From positions 1-12,590 of the forward strand of contig CAZKKI010000006.1 in NCBI GenBank assembly GCA_964553325.1: a stretch of 12,590 bases of DNA, read 5' to 3'. The notes below the pieces were generated by a model, which saw only the letters and a list, made by a program, of their open reading frames with translations, had not been told where the DNA came from and searched no databases. This document shows positions 1-8,300 of the stretch, piece after piece (position 1 is the first letter of the stretch; the number at the start of each line of letters is the position of its first letter). A program made the translations under genes and the position numbers. The stretch comes from BMS3ABIN04 sp964553325. Lineage in GTDB: Bacteria > Bacteroidota > Ignavibacteria > Ignavibacteriales > Melioribacteraceae.

Positions 1-214
1 TTGTTATACGATTATATCGTATATCTAGATAGATACTTTTAAGTTCATCTAAAAAGTCAAATAAAAGGTTACCCTTATCTTTATATGGATTTTTAGATGA
101 TTTTTTTTGCTTTTTAAATTCTTGTCTAAATGAATCGATAATTTCAGATGTGATAGGTAGGTTGGCTATTGCTTTTGAAAAACCTGCACCTAAAATTATA
201 CACTTCTTCCCCAT
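1..214 (-). CDS. SIR2-like domain protein, N-terminal part only (runs off the left edge)
   Basis: Reading the minus strand from ATG at 214 gives 71 uninterrupted codons to the window edge with no stop. The protein begins MGKKCIILGAGFSKAIANLP, and the hydrophobic strand followed by GAGFSKA (residues about 9-15) is the nucleotide-binding glycine motif at the start of SIR2-like (SIR2_2-type) domains. Such domains commonly act as NAD+-consuming effectors in bacterial anti-phage systems, but only the first motif is visible, so catalytic residues cannot be checked. The rest of the visible part is lysine-rich and AT-rich. GC is about 28% by hand count (59 of 214), lower than the flanking genes, which suits horizontal acquisition. 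A weak AGGA lies 13 bases before the ATG. The upstream ATG at 228 is in another frame and stops quickly. Alternatives are another Rossmann-type NAD/FAD protein with the same opening motif. Confidence 0.7.
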   Translation of the reverse strand, partial: MGKKCIILGAGFSKAIANLPITSEIIDSFRQEFKKQKKSSKNPYKDKGNLLFDFLDELKSIYLDIRYNRIT

Positions 215-259
215 TTGTTTTGATACATCCTATGTTTTTAATAATGCTTGCTTAACCAG

Positions 260-284
260 GCGGTCGCGGTCGCACCGTGACCGC
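260..284. repeat. GC-rich imperfect palindrome (hairpin) between two minus-strand genes
   Basis: The arms 260-270 (GCGGTCGCGGT) and 274-284 (ACCGTGACCGC) pair over 11 positions with one G-T wobble and a three-base CGC loop. The element is very GC-rich inside an AT-rich gap, 12 bases past the peptidase stop codon. Neither strand has a T-tract directly after it, so it is not a standard intrinsic terminator. It could be a REP-like palindrome, an mRNA 3'-end stabiliser for the peptidase transcript, or an insertion boundary next to the AT-rich SIR2-like gene. Confidence 0.6.
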
Positions 285-295
285 ACATCAAAAAA

Positions 296-1531
296 TTACT
301 TAACCTTTTCCAGCAAATTACCTACGGCATCTTTGTGAACCATAAAATCCATAATCTTCAACTTAACATAATCTTCGTGCAAAAAATAATAACCTTTGTT
401 TGCGCCATCGCGCGAACTCGAACCCGAATCTTTAATCACATACCAAACGTTACCGTCTTTATTGGTATAACCGATCAAGTGAATACCGTGGTCGTCTGTT
501 GTTGTTCCGTTACCGAAACGGAATTGACGAGCGTTTTCATCAATGTATTCGGAGGGAATGTCGAATGTCGGAATTACAAAAACATCTTTTTCCGGGATTT
601 TGCCCGGTTCCGAAACATCGCCTCCGATTGCCATAGAATATCCGTTGCGTATGGCGTTGTTAATGATTTCCATAAATTTATTCAATGGTACGTTAATGTA
701 ATCTTTGCTGTGCCACCAGTTATCCGGAACTTTGTATTCTACTTTTTCGTAATACGGTGCTTGCATATACGAAAGTATATCTACATAATCATTTAAATTT
801 AATTTAAGATAATTATTAAGATATTCTTTGGGCGAATAAAATTTATTGTTTATTTCTACAACACTCGGTGGTATTCCCATGTAATTGTCCATAATTGATT
901 TTATTGTTGACAAAACACTTTCTTCGTTCCATGAATTGCTTTCCTTCACGCTTTTTAAATAAGAATACATCTCATTAAACATTTTGGAATGATCGTGAAA
1001 TTTTTGCCCGGGTTTCAGACCGGAATAATCTTTTTCCGGTACAATACCGTATTCTTTCCAAATTCTGGTAACCGCGTTTGCTTCCGAACCTTGTGCGAAT
1101 AGCGATTCACCGCGCGTTTTTACAAATTCGCGTGCCTTTTCAACATATTCCCAATAAACGGTGTACATTTCCGAAAGTTTTACTTTTTTCCCGGTTAACC
1201 GGTAAACCTCCGATTCAAAAAATGAAGTTGTGGAAAATGACCAACATGTACCGGTATTCCCTTGTGAAATCGGGTCGTTGTGCCAAACGGTTGTAAATTC
1301 GCTTACGGAAACGGGAAGCTCGTAATCACTTACATCGACTTTAAAAATTCTCTCCGGCTTTTTCTCCGGTTTGTTATAATCCCTTATGCCTTTCATTATT
1401 ACGTTTTGATAATATCCGGGTTTTTTCTCGACAAAAATTCCTTTATCCTTCTTTTTCGCTTGTGGGTAAAGAGTTGAAGCAAATGATAAAACGAGTATTA
1501 TAATTGTTAAAATCTTACCTGATGTTTTCAT
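296..1531 (-). CDS. Secreted C1-family cysteine peptidase (bleomycin hydrolase/aminopeptidase C-like)
   Basis: The 411-residue product has an N-terminal signal peptide (Lys-containing start, hydrophobic core at residues 7-19, likely cleavage near residue 25), so it acts outside the cytoplasm. The papain-type active site is visible: QGNTGTCWSF gives the oxyanion Gln90 and nucleophile Cys96, and DDHGIHLIGY gives the likely catalytic His348. The third position, normally Asn in NSWG, reads KDSGSS, so Asp368 replaces Asn. The long insert between Cys and His (about 250 residues) and the overall length match the C1B (bleomycin hydrolase) branch rather than compact papain. The start is supported by GGAG seven bases before ATG. 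It is divergently oriented from gpmA, with 166 bases between them holding both promoters. The role is probably peptide or protein hydrolysis in the periplasm or outside; the exact substrate is unknown. Confidence 0.88.
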   Translation of the reverse strand: MKTSGKILTIIILVLSFASTLYPQAKKKDKGIFVEKKPGYYQNVIMKGIRDYNKPEKKPERIFKVDVSDYELPVSVSEFTTVWHNDPISQGNTGTCWSFSTTSFFESEVYRLTGKKVKLSEMYTVYWEYVEKAREFVKTRGESLFAQGSEANAVTRIWKEYGIVPEKDYSGLKPGQKFHDHSKMFNEMYSYLKSVKESNSWNEESVLSTIKSIMDNYMGIPPSVVEINNKFYSPKEYLNNYLKLNLNDYVDILSYMQAPYYEKVEYKVPDNWWHSKDYINVPLNKFMEIINNAIRNGYSMAIGGDVSEPGKIPEKDVFVIPTFDIPSEYIDENARQFRFGNGTTTDDHGIHLIGYTNKDGNVWYVIKDSGSSSRDGANKGYYFLHEDYVKLKIMDFMVHKDAVGNLLEKVK

Positions 1532-1697
1532 TTTGTTCTCCGGGAATTCTTTTGAATATTCATAATTTTAAAATAACAAATAAGCGCAAAATGTTATTCA
1601 AGATTTTCGTAAAATAATCTGTGCAACACAAAAAAAATTTTAATTAAATTACGGTAAGAAATTTAAATGAAATCGGGAATTAACAAGGAGATCAAAA

Positions 1698-2444
1698 ATG
1701 TATAAACTGGTTCTTTTACGTCACGGCGAAAGCGAATGGAACAAATTGAATTTGTTTACGGGATGGACGGATGTCGATTTAACCGAAAAAGGAAGGGAAG
1801 AAGCCGAAGAAGCCGGCCGGCTTTTGAAAGAAGGCGGGTTTACGTTCGATATTGCTTACACTTCGGTTCTTAAAAGGGCAATTAGAACTTTAAATATTGT
1901 ACTCGATGTGATGGATTTAATGTGGATTCCCGATGTAAAAAATTGGCGATTAAACGAACGGCATTACGGAGCTTTGCAAGGATTGAATAAAGCCGAGACG
2001 GCGAAGAAATACGGCGACGAACAAGTGTTACTTTGGAGAAGAAGTTACGACGTTCCACCACCGGCTTTGGATGAAAACGACGAAAGATATCCGGGTAAAG
2101 ACCCGAGATATGCCAATCTGAAAAAAGAAGAAATCCCCTTATCGGAAAGCCTGAAAGATACGGTCGCTCGATTTGTGCCTTATTGGGAAAACACAATTGT
2201 CCCCACCGTTAAAAGCGGTAAAAAAGTTATAATTGCAGCGCACGGGAACAGTTTGAGGGCACTGGTAAAATATTTGGATAATATGAGCGAAGAAGAAATT
2301 GTTAAACTTAACATTCCGACCGGCGTGCCGTTGGTTTATGAACTTGATGACGAGTTGAAACCCGTTAAGCATTATTATTTGGGCGATCAAGAAGCAATAG
2401 CAAAAAGAATTAGTGCGGTTGCTAATCAGACCAAAGCAAAATAA
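1698..2444 (+). CDS. gpmA: 2,3-bisphosphoglycerate-dependent phosphoglycerate mutase
   Basis: This cytoplasmic glycolytic and gluconeogenic enzyme interconverts 3-phosphoglycerate and 2-phosphoglycerate through a phosphohistidine intermediate. At 248 residues it has the normal length of bacterial dPGM. Visible active-site residues are His9 in LLRHGESEWN (phosphorylated histidine), Arg60, Glu87 in RLNERHYGAL, and His182 in AAHGNSLRAL, with the spacing of the E. coli enzyme offset by two. The FTGWTDVDLTEKG segment and the DVPPP loop are typical of the cofactor-dependent group. AAGGAG at 1685-1690 lies seven bases before the ATG and fixes the start. No clear terminator follows, and the next plus-strand gene is 126 bases downstream, so it may be transcribed alone or with limited read-through. 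Confidence 0.97.
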   Translation: MYKLVLLRHGESEWNKLNLFTGWTDVDLTEKGREEAEEAGRLLKEGGFTFDIAYTSVLKRAIRTLNIVLDVMDLMWIPDVKNWRLNERHYGALQGLNKAETAKKYGDEQVLLWRRSYDVPPPALDENDERYPGKDPRYANLKKEEIPLSESLKDTVARFVPYWENTIVPTVKSGKKVIIAAHGNSLRALVKYLDNMSEEEIVKLNIPTGVPLVYELDDELKPVKHYYLGDQEAIAKRISAVANQTKAK

Positions 2445-2501
2445 TTAACATTTTTCCTGTTTGCCGATTATGTGATGCCGGATACCAGTAAATTATTTAC
2501 C

Positions 2502-2531
2502 CTTGATTTTATGAGCGATTTTCTACATTTT
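2502..2531 (+). promoter_or_regulatory. Possible Bacteroidota-type promoter for the PorV-family gene
   Basis: CTTG at 2502-2505 is followed after 18 bases by TACATTTT at 2524-2531. This approximates the Bacteroidota sigma factor consensus (TTTG, 17-19 bases, TAnnTTTG) with one mismatch in each box. It lies 39 bases before the start codon of the PorV-family gene. This is pattern matching by eye only. Confidence 0.35.
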
Positions 2532-2570
2532 CGGTAATAATTAATAATTCGAAAATAAGGCGACAAATAA

Positions 2571-3611
2571 ATGATGAAAAAGATTTTTCTCTTGATATTT
2601 TTCTCGTTGATTTTTCAATATACAATTCAAGCTCAAATTGTAGTTGGGAAATATGCGGGCGAATTTTTGACACTCGGAGTAGGCGGTAGAGCTTTGGGAA
2701 TGGGCGGAGCACACGTTGCCGTTGTTTCCGATGTTACTGCGGGGTATTGGAATCCGGGCGGACTTGCAAGAATCGACTATCCGCAAATTTCGTTAATGCA
2801 CGAGGAACATTTCGGAAGTTTGGTAAATTACAATTATGCCGCGGTGGCAATTCCCTACGGAAAAGATATGAGTTTCGGATTAAGCGTAATCCGTTTAAGT
2901 GTGGACGGAATTCCCGATACACGTAATGCATTAATCGATAGAGTTACCGGAAATGTGATCTACGATATTAATAACCCGAATTCGGTTTTGGATCCGACTA
3001 AAGTAACGGAATTTAACAATACCGATTGGGCGGTTTATTTAACATTTGCCAAAAGACAATCGGAAAATTTTTATTGGGGTGCTAATGTCAAAATAATCAG
3101 AAGAGATTTGGCCGAGTACGGGGCAACCGGAATCGGATTCGATATCGGCGCGGTATATTCGCCGTACGATAATTTTTATCTTGGCGCCAACGTAATGGAT
3201 ATTACAACAACCTTTTTGGCATGGAATACCGGTAGAACGGAATTGATTACCCCAACCGCCAAAATCGGTGCGGCATATTTACAAGAGTTTATGGGACTTA
3301 ATTTTATCCCGGCGCTCGATTTCGATATACGGTTTGAAAACAGGCAATTTGCTTCCAATTTTAATGTTGGTCCGGTAAGTTTCGATATCCGGACGGGAAT
3401 AGAAATTAATTACAAAAATTTAATTGCCGTGCGCGGCGGTTATAACGATGTTAAACAATTCACGATTGGAGCCGGAGTTAAGTTGCCTAAATTGAATATC
3501 GATTACTCGTTTGCACGATTTAACAAAAGCGAAGTCGACCGTTTGCCCGACACGCATAGAATATCATTGATTCTTACTTTAGAACAACCCAAGTTCATGC
3601 GTGGCGGTTAA
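2571..3611 (+). CDS. PorV/PorQ-family outer-membrane protein
   Basis: The 346-residue protein starts with a signal peptide (MMKKIFLLIFFSLIFQ, cleavage likely after IQA at residue 21). It continues with KYAGEFLTLGVGGRALGMGG and then YWNPGGLARID, the signature opening of the PorV/PorQ/UPF0164-type beta-barrel family. Aromatic alternating strands fill the rest, as in FadL-like barrels. PorV proteins sit in the outer membrane and shuttle or accept type IX secretion cargo. Ignavibacteria-type genomes carry several paralogues, so a general PorV-family name is safer than porV itself. Two consecutive ATGs occur at the start; either may be used, and the ribosome site is weak (AAGG, 13 bases away). The gene is followed by a strong terminator at 3643-3669. 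The large T9SS-tagged protein at 5330-8857 is a plausible type of client. Confidence 0.85.
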   Translation: MMKKIFLLIFFSLIFQYTIQAQIVVGKYAGEFLTLGVGGRALGMGGAHVAVVSDVTAGYWNPGGLARIDYPQISLMHEEHFGSLVNYNYAAVAIPYGKDMSFGLSVIRLSVDGIPDTRNALIDRVTGNVIYDINNPNSVLDPTKVTEFNNTDWAVYLTFAKRQSENFYWGANVKIIRRDLAEYGATGIGFDIGAVYSPYDNFYLGANVMDITTTFLAWNTGRTELITPTAKIGAAYLQEFMGLNFIPALDFDIRFENRQFASNFNVGPVSFDIRTGIEINYKNLIAVRGGYNDVKQFTIGAGVKLPKLNIDYSFARFNKSEVDRLPDTHRISLILTLEQPKFMRGG

Positions 3612-3642
3612 AAGGAAAATCATTTTTGAAGAATTACAAATT

Positions 3643-3669
3643 CGGCGCCTTTGAGGGCGCTGTTTTTTT
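3643..3669 (+). terminator. Intrinsic terminator after the PorV-family gene
   Basis: The arms 3643-3649 (CGGCGCC) and 3656-3662 (GGCGCTG) form a seven-pair stem with one G-T wobble and a six-base loop, followed directly by seven T residues (3663-3669). It lies 31 bases after the PorV-family stop codon and argues that the following lipoprotein starts at 3686 rather than upstream. Confidence 0.85.
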
Positions 3670-3685
3670 AGGAAATAAACACATA

Positions 3686-4234
3686 ATGAAAAAAACCGTT
3701 TTCATTGTTTTGATTCTGGGTTATATTCTTAGCGGTTGTGCCGGCGGAAGATATTCGGTTTCCAAAGAGAACTTATTATCGGAAACTTATGCAACAAGCA
3801 ATTCCGGGTTGAAAATTAAAATTCCCTCCGGTTGGATTCAAGCGTTCGATAATGATAATAACATTCTTGATTTATGGCTGGTTAGCGGCGATTATTCGGC
3901 ATCGTTAAAATTTAAAGCTATAAATTTCGATGTGCCCGGAAATATGTTAGACGATGCATTTCAAATCAGTATAGCCGGTTTTAGAGCGATACTCGGAAAT
4001 TCCGTAACATTTAACGAGGAAAGCATAATTAATAATAGAACAAAAACTTACGGAATTTTTAAAAACGGGAATTTGATAAAAAGAGTAATTGTTTATGAAG
4101 TTGGCGGCATGTTTTACGAATGTATTGCGGATTTTACTAAAGAGTTTCAGAATTCGCGGAAAACAAACATTATAGAAATACAAAATAAAGTAATAACCGA
4201 ATTGATTAATCGGTTGGAAAGGAGTAACAAGTGA
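3686..4234 (+). CDS. Small lipoprotein of unknown function
   Basis: The product is 182 residues from the ATG at 3686. It starts MKKTVFIVLILGYILSGCAG, a lipoprotein signal peptide with lipobox LSGC and lipidated Cys18. I do not recognise the mature domain. It contains a SGLKIKIPSGW segment followed by alternating strands and a lysine-rich C-terminus. The frame stays open upstream to a TTG at 3626, but that extension would cross the intrinsic terminator hairpin and bury the signal peptide internally, so 3686 is preferred. The stop codon overlaps the GTG of the carbonic anhydrase-like gene in GTGA, so the two are translationally coupled. The function is open; an envelope location is supported. 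Confidence 0.8.
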   Translation: MKKTVFIVLILGYILSGCAGGRYSVSKENLLSETYATSNSGLKIKIPSGWIQAFDNDNNILDLWLVSGDYSASLKFKAINFDVPGNMLDDAFQISIAGFRAILGNSVTFNEESIINNRTKTYGIFKNGNLIKRVIVYEVGGMFYECIADFTKEFQNSRKTNIIEIQNKVITELINRLERSNK

Positions 4235-4605
4235 AGTTCGGTACAGTAATTAATTGTATGGACGGACGTGTTCAAATCCCGGTTATCGAATGGATAAAAA
4301 ATAATTTCGATGTTGAATACGTAGATGTGATTACCGAACCCGGTCCGGATAAAATTCTTGCTACGAGTACCGATGATTTGATTTTACGAAGATTGCAATC
4401 CAAAGCGGAAATTTCGGTTAAAGTTCACCGTTCGAAATTGATTGCGGTTGTCGGTCATTTCGATTGTGCGGGAAACCCTGTAACCGAAGAAGAGCATAAA
4501 TTGCAAATTATCGAATCGGTGAAAAAAATAAAATCGTGGGACTTCGATACGGAAATTTTAGGGCTTTGGGTGAATGAAAATTGGGTTGTACACCGTATTG
4601 TTTGA
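4231..4605 (+). CDS. Short beta-carbonic-anhydrase-like protein
   Basis: The 124-residue protein carries the zinc-site pattern of beta-carbonic anhydrases: Cys9-x-Asp11-x-Arg13 in INCMDGR and His76-x-x-Cys79 in VGHFDCAG. The family reaction is reversible hydration of CO2, but this protein is much shorter than typical enzymes (about 200 residues) and belongs with small putative carbonic anhydrases whose activity is not assured. There is no signal peptide, so it is cytoplasmic. It starts at GTG with a very strong ribosome site, GGAAAGGAG at 4216-4224, six bases upstream inside the lipoprotein gene, and overlaps the lipoprotein stop by four bases. Its stop is separated by one base from the stop of the convergent TetR gene, with no terminator between them. 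Confidence 0.8.
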   Translation: MKFGTVINCMDGRVQIPVIEWIKNNFDVEYVDVITEPGPDKILATSTDDLILRRLQSKAEISVKVHRSKLIAVVGHFDCAGNPVTEEEHKLQIIESVKKIKSWDFDTEILGLWVNENWVVHRIV

Positions 4606-4606
4606 C

Positions 4607-5191
4607 CTACTTTTTCACGCTTTCCCAAAAGAATTTTGTATAGTCGTCGATTTTTTTCGATAGCTTATTGTCACTCATTGTGTCGAGATTTTTTAACCGT
4701 AATAAAAACAGATAACCGAGAAAGTTATCGGCATAAATTTCGGCATTACCTTTTTTGAATAATTTGTGTTTTATAAGTTCGGAAAAAATCATTTTCGTGA
4801 TATTAAAGTATTCTTCGTAATATGAATTCAAAGCAATTTCAACTTCACCGATGTTGTGGAATTGTTCGCTTAAAATCAATTTTATTAACGATTGTTCATT
4901 TTCGGTCTGCCAAAATTTAAAAATACTCCGAGCAAAATCCCGTAAAAAAATTTCGGGGTTGCCAATTTTGTCCAATAATTCGTCGGTTAAAATAATTTTA
5001 GCGACGGATTCCGGTGTGAGTTTGTTGATTATTGCGGCTAATATCTCTTTTTTGGAAGAAAAATGATTGTAAATTCCGCTTTCTCTAATACCGACCTCTT
5101 TTGCAATGTCTCTTATCGAAGAGCCGGAAAATCCTTTTTTAACGAACAAATCAAGTGATTTTTGCAATATTTTTTCTTTAGTGTTTTTCAT
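4607..5191 (-). CDS. TetR/AcrR-family transcriptional repressor
   Basis: The 194-residue protein has the N-terminal TetR DNA-binding domain: KILQKSLDLFVKKGF, then the helix-turn-helix SIRDIAKEVGIRESGIYNHF at residues 25-44, then SSKKEILAAII. The C-terminal ligand-binding region is divergent, as is usual in the family, so no ligand can be predicted. The start has GGGAG seven bases upstream. A sigma70-like promoter and an eight-base palindrome GAACGTTC lie just upstream, suggesting autorepression. It is not divergent from a transporter or enzyme gene, the usual clue to a target, so its regulon is unknown. It converges on the carbonic anhydrase-like gene with a one-base gap. Confidence 0.93.
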   Translation of the reverse strand: MKNTKEKILQKSLDLFVKKGFSGSSIRDIAKEVGIRESGIYNHFSSKKEILAAIINKLTPESVAKIILTDELLDKIGNPEIFLRDFARSIFKFWQTENEQSLIKLILSEQFHNIGEVEIALNSYYEEYFNITKMIFSELIKHKLFKKGNAEIYADNFLGYLFLLRLKNLDTMSDNKLSKKIDDYTKFFWESVKK

Positions 5192-5208
5192 TTGTCAACT
5201 CCCAAAGT

Positions 5209-5248
5209 GAACGTTCGTTAATTTATTCAAATGCGAATATAATATCAA
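5209..5248 (-). promoter_or_regulatory. Promoter and probable TetR operator upstream of the TetR gene
   Basis: On the minus strand TTGATA (5243-5248) and TAAATT (5220-5225) are separated by exactly 17 bases, a good sigma70-type arrangement. Directly downstream of the -10 box lies the perfect palindrome GAACGTTC (5209-5216), in the wider AACGAACGTTC context common in TetR-family operators. A repressor bound there would block initiation, which fits autoregulation. This is inferred from position and symmetry only. Confidence 0.5.
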
Positions 5249-5257
5249 GTGAAGTTT

Positions 5258-5293
5258 TATAAAAAAGCTCGGCATTCCAAAATCCCGAGCTTT
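5258..5293 (-). terminator. Intrinsic terminator of the large secreted protein gene
   Basis: Arms 5264-5272 and 5285-5293 pair perfectly over nine bases (AAAGCTCGG with CCGAGCTTT) around a 12-base loop. On the minus strand the stem runs into a T-tract (complement of 5261-5266). It lies 37 bases beyond the stop of the large gene and insulates the TetR promoter. Confidence 0.85.
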
Positions 5294-5329
5294 CGACTTA
5301 ACTTTTATTTGAAAACAAAATTGTTCGTA

Positions 5330-8300
5330 TTATTTCATTAAGACCATCTTTTTTACTTTACTGTAATTGCCTGCTGTCAGTTTGTAGAAATAAATTCCAC
5401 TGGGAAGTCCAGAAGCATTAAAAATTGTAGTATAAATGCCGGGTTGCTGTTTTTCGTTTACAAGAGTAATGACTTCGCGACCCAAAACATCGTATATTTT
5501 TAATTGAACGAGACCTTTTTTGTTAATTGTGTATTTAAGAGTTGTTTCGGGGTTAAACGGGTTTGGATAGTTTTGGTATAATGTAAAACCGCCTGGGATT
5601 TTATCTTGATCGTTATTTATGCTCGTTAAGGTAGTTTCGATTACAAAAATGCTATCCGGACCTGGCCAGTCGGTTAACGGACTCAAATCGGTTTTTAAAG
5701 TTGCCGATGTACCCAATTTATTTTGGAATACATCATAAAAATGAAAATCACCGCCGATGTGATCTTTGAATCCAATCATTGCGCCTATGTCCGGACCGTC
5801 AAAAGAACCTTTAATTACCGGACCGTAGCAAAATTCAATTTTATTGGAAGTTTCATACAGTTTTACTTGAAAATTTATTCTGGTTGTTGTTAATGTGTTA
5901 TCGTAATAAGCCAGCACATTTTTCCACTGAACAGTAAGAACTCTTGAAGGCGAAGTTCCGGTAACTTTGTAGCTTAAGTTTCCACCGTCGATTGTATTCA
6001 AATCTTCCCACCAAGGACCTAATGTTTTATTCGGGCGTTCGGTGGAAGCTAACCGACCGTTTTCATTTGCCCCTATTTGACCGATTTGATTTTCTGTGGA
6101 TAGTCCGCGTATTGAACCGTCGGTGCCGGTTCCGAATTCCAACCAACCGTTTGTACTAACTTGTATTTTGTCGTATGTAAAATTATCATATACAAAATCG
6201 AAGGGTAAATTCATTTTTGTTTGCGTGTCGTCTCCTTGTCCCAAATTTGTTCCGTCTGTAATTTCTACATAGGGCCGGTATTGTTTTGATATCGAAGAAT
6301 TCACAATCGTGGGGGCCTCTATCACTTCGAAATTTTGAGTTATTATTTCTTCCGTATTCAGTTGCAAAGTAGGATATCTTTTGTATTGCGCTTTATAATT
6401 CCCCAGATTCGAAGGAACAAATTTATCATTAAAATCGAAACTCCGGTTTTCCTTTGCCGATAAACAGCAGATGTACTTTGTTGAAGAAAACAATTCGTTA
6501 TCTGACTCGTCGAATATTTTAACTTCCACTTTGAAAGTATCGGTTTGTGGTTGATAACCCAAATTGTTTAACGAAGCGGCAAAAGTAAGTTCTTGTCCAA
6601 GAAGAACCGTAGAAGGAATTTGCACGGGATTTAATTCCACAAGAAAGTCGGGGGAATAAACCATATCACGTTCGTAAACTCCGTTGCCGTGCGTTGCCAC
6701 ACGCAATTTTCTATTACTTCTCGAAATGTTTAAGTCCATTGCGATTACGGCTTCCGGCAATCCGTCGGAATATTGCGTCCAAGTTGTGCCGCCGTCGTTG
6801 CTGAAATATACGGAGATATCGTTGCCGACGTAAATATGTTGAGGATTAAGCGGATCGATTACAAGGGAAAATGTAGGAACATCAGGTAACGAACCAGTAA
6901 TATCGATCCAGTTATCACCACCGTCGGTTGTTTTGTAAACATGCCCTGTACCGAAACCGCCGAATACAACATATGCGGTATTTTCATTTTGAGGATCGAT
7001 GGCAACTTCAAGCGGATATCGGTTTGGTAAGTCTCTCGTAACGTTTATCCAGTTTTCACCACCATTAGTAGATTTGAAAATATGCGCGCGAGTTTCGGTA
7101 GGAGCTGTAGCTGCATAAACTATATTGTCGTTTTGCGGAGAAACACCTAATGCTATTACATAATTGCCATCTAAGATGTTATCATTGTTTGTTCCGAACC
7201 AATTTGCCGCTCCGTTAACGGTTTTGTAAACTACTGTTCTACCTGAGTACATTACAGAAGGGTTGGATTCGGCTATTACATATGGTGCTACAAATGGTGC
7301 ATCCGCAGTCATTCCGCTTGTTGCACTGGTAAACGAGGAACCCCGAGTAGTGGATTTTTGAATGTTGTTGTATTGATATTCCCCGAAAACTATATTATCA
7401 TTTGTGGGGTGAACAGCCGTACAACATCCGTCTCCTCCGATAACTCTGTTCCATCCGTACGGGTCGCCGAAAAATAGCACGGTGTTATTGTCTTGTAATC
7501 CACCGATAGCGAAGTTTGAATCCTGGTAAGAAGTTGAAAACTTTTTATAAAATTGAGCCGTTTGTAATCCGATACCTATATTTTGATAACTTATGCCGAA
7601 ATTAGTGGAACGGTATACTCCACCGTCGCATGCGATATAAATAGTGCCGGGGTTTTGCGGATCGTGCGCATAGTTATGATGATCGACGTGCGGAGGGTTG
7701 TTAACGTAATTTAAAGTTGTACCTCCGTTTGAAGAGTAAAAAATATTAACGCCGGCGTATATAATTTTGTGCTCGTCAGTTGGATGTACAGCAACCCAAT
7801 GAGCAAAAAATCCTTGATATCGAGGGACGTTCTGATTATTAACAAGCGACCATGAATCGCCGAAATCGGTTGTTTTATACAAACCAATTCCTTGTAAACT
7901 ATCCGCAACACTTGCAAAAACAATATTCGGGTTTGTATAATAAGCATCGAGCAGAGTTTTGCCTGTAAATGTTGGTATCCCGGTTACTTTGGTCCACGTA
8001 AAACCGGCATCCAGAGATTTGTAAACACCGCTACCCGGAGTGCCGAAATTACCGCACGAAACCAGTATTTTGTTAGTATCCGAACGGTTGATTACTATAT
8101 CTTCGCCCATTATTATGTTCAATACGTTTTCCCATGTAGAGCCTGCATCTTCCGATCTGTAAATTCCTTCTGTAGTTGCAGCGAAAATCGTGTTTGGGTT
8201 TAACGGATTTATTACGATATCTTGAATACCTCGTTCTTCATTTAAGCTCCAATCCAAACTCTTTGTCCAAGTGGTTCCTCCGTCTGTTGTTTTTAATATT

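Noticed and set aside
215..228. Upstream ATG at 228 as the start of the SIR2-like protein
   Set aside because: It is in a different frame and meets a stop after ten codons.
260..284. GC-rich hairpin as an intrinsic terminator
   Set aside because: No T-tract follows the stem on either strand; the nearest T-run on the minus strand lies before the hairpin, not after.
335..796. Plus-strand open frame opposite the C1 peptidase
   Set aside because: It is fully antisense to a well-supported peptidase gene, has no recognisable domain and a composition expected of a reverse-strand shadow.
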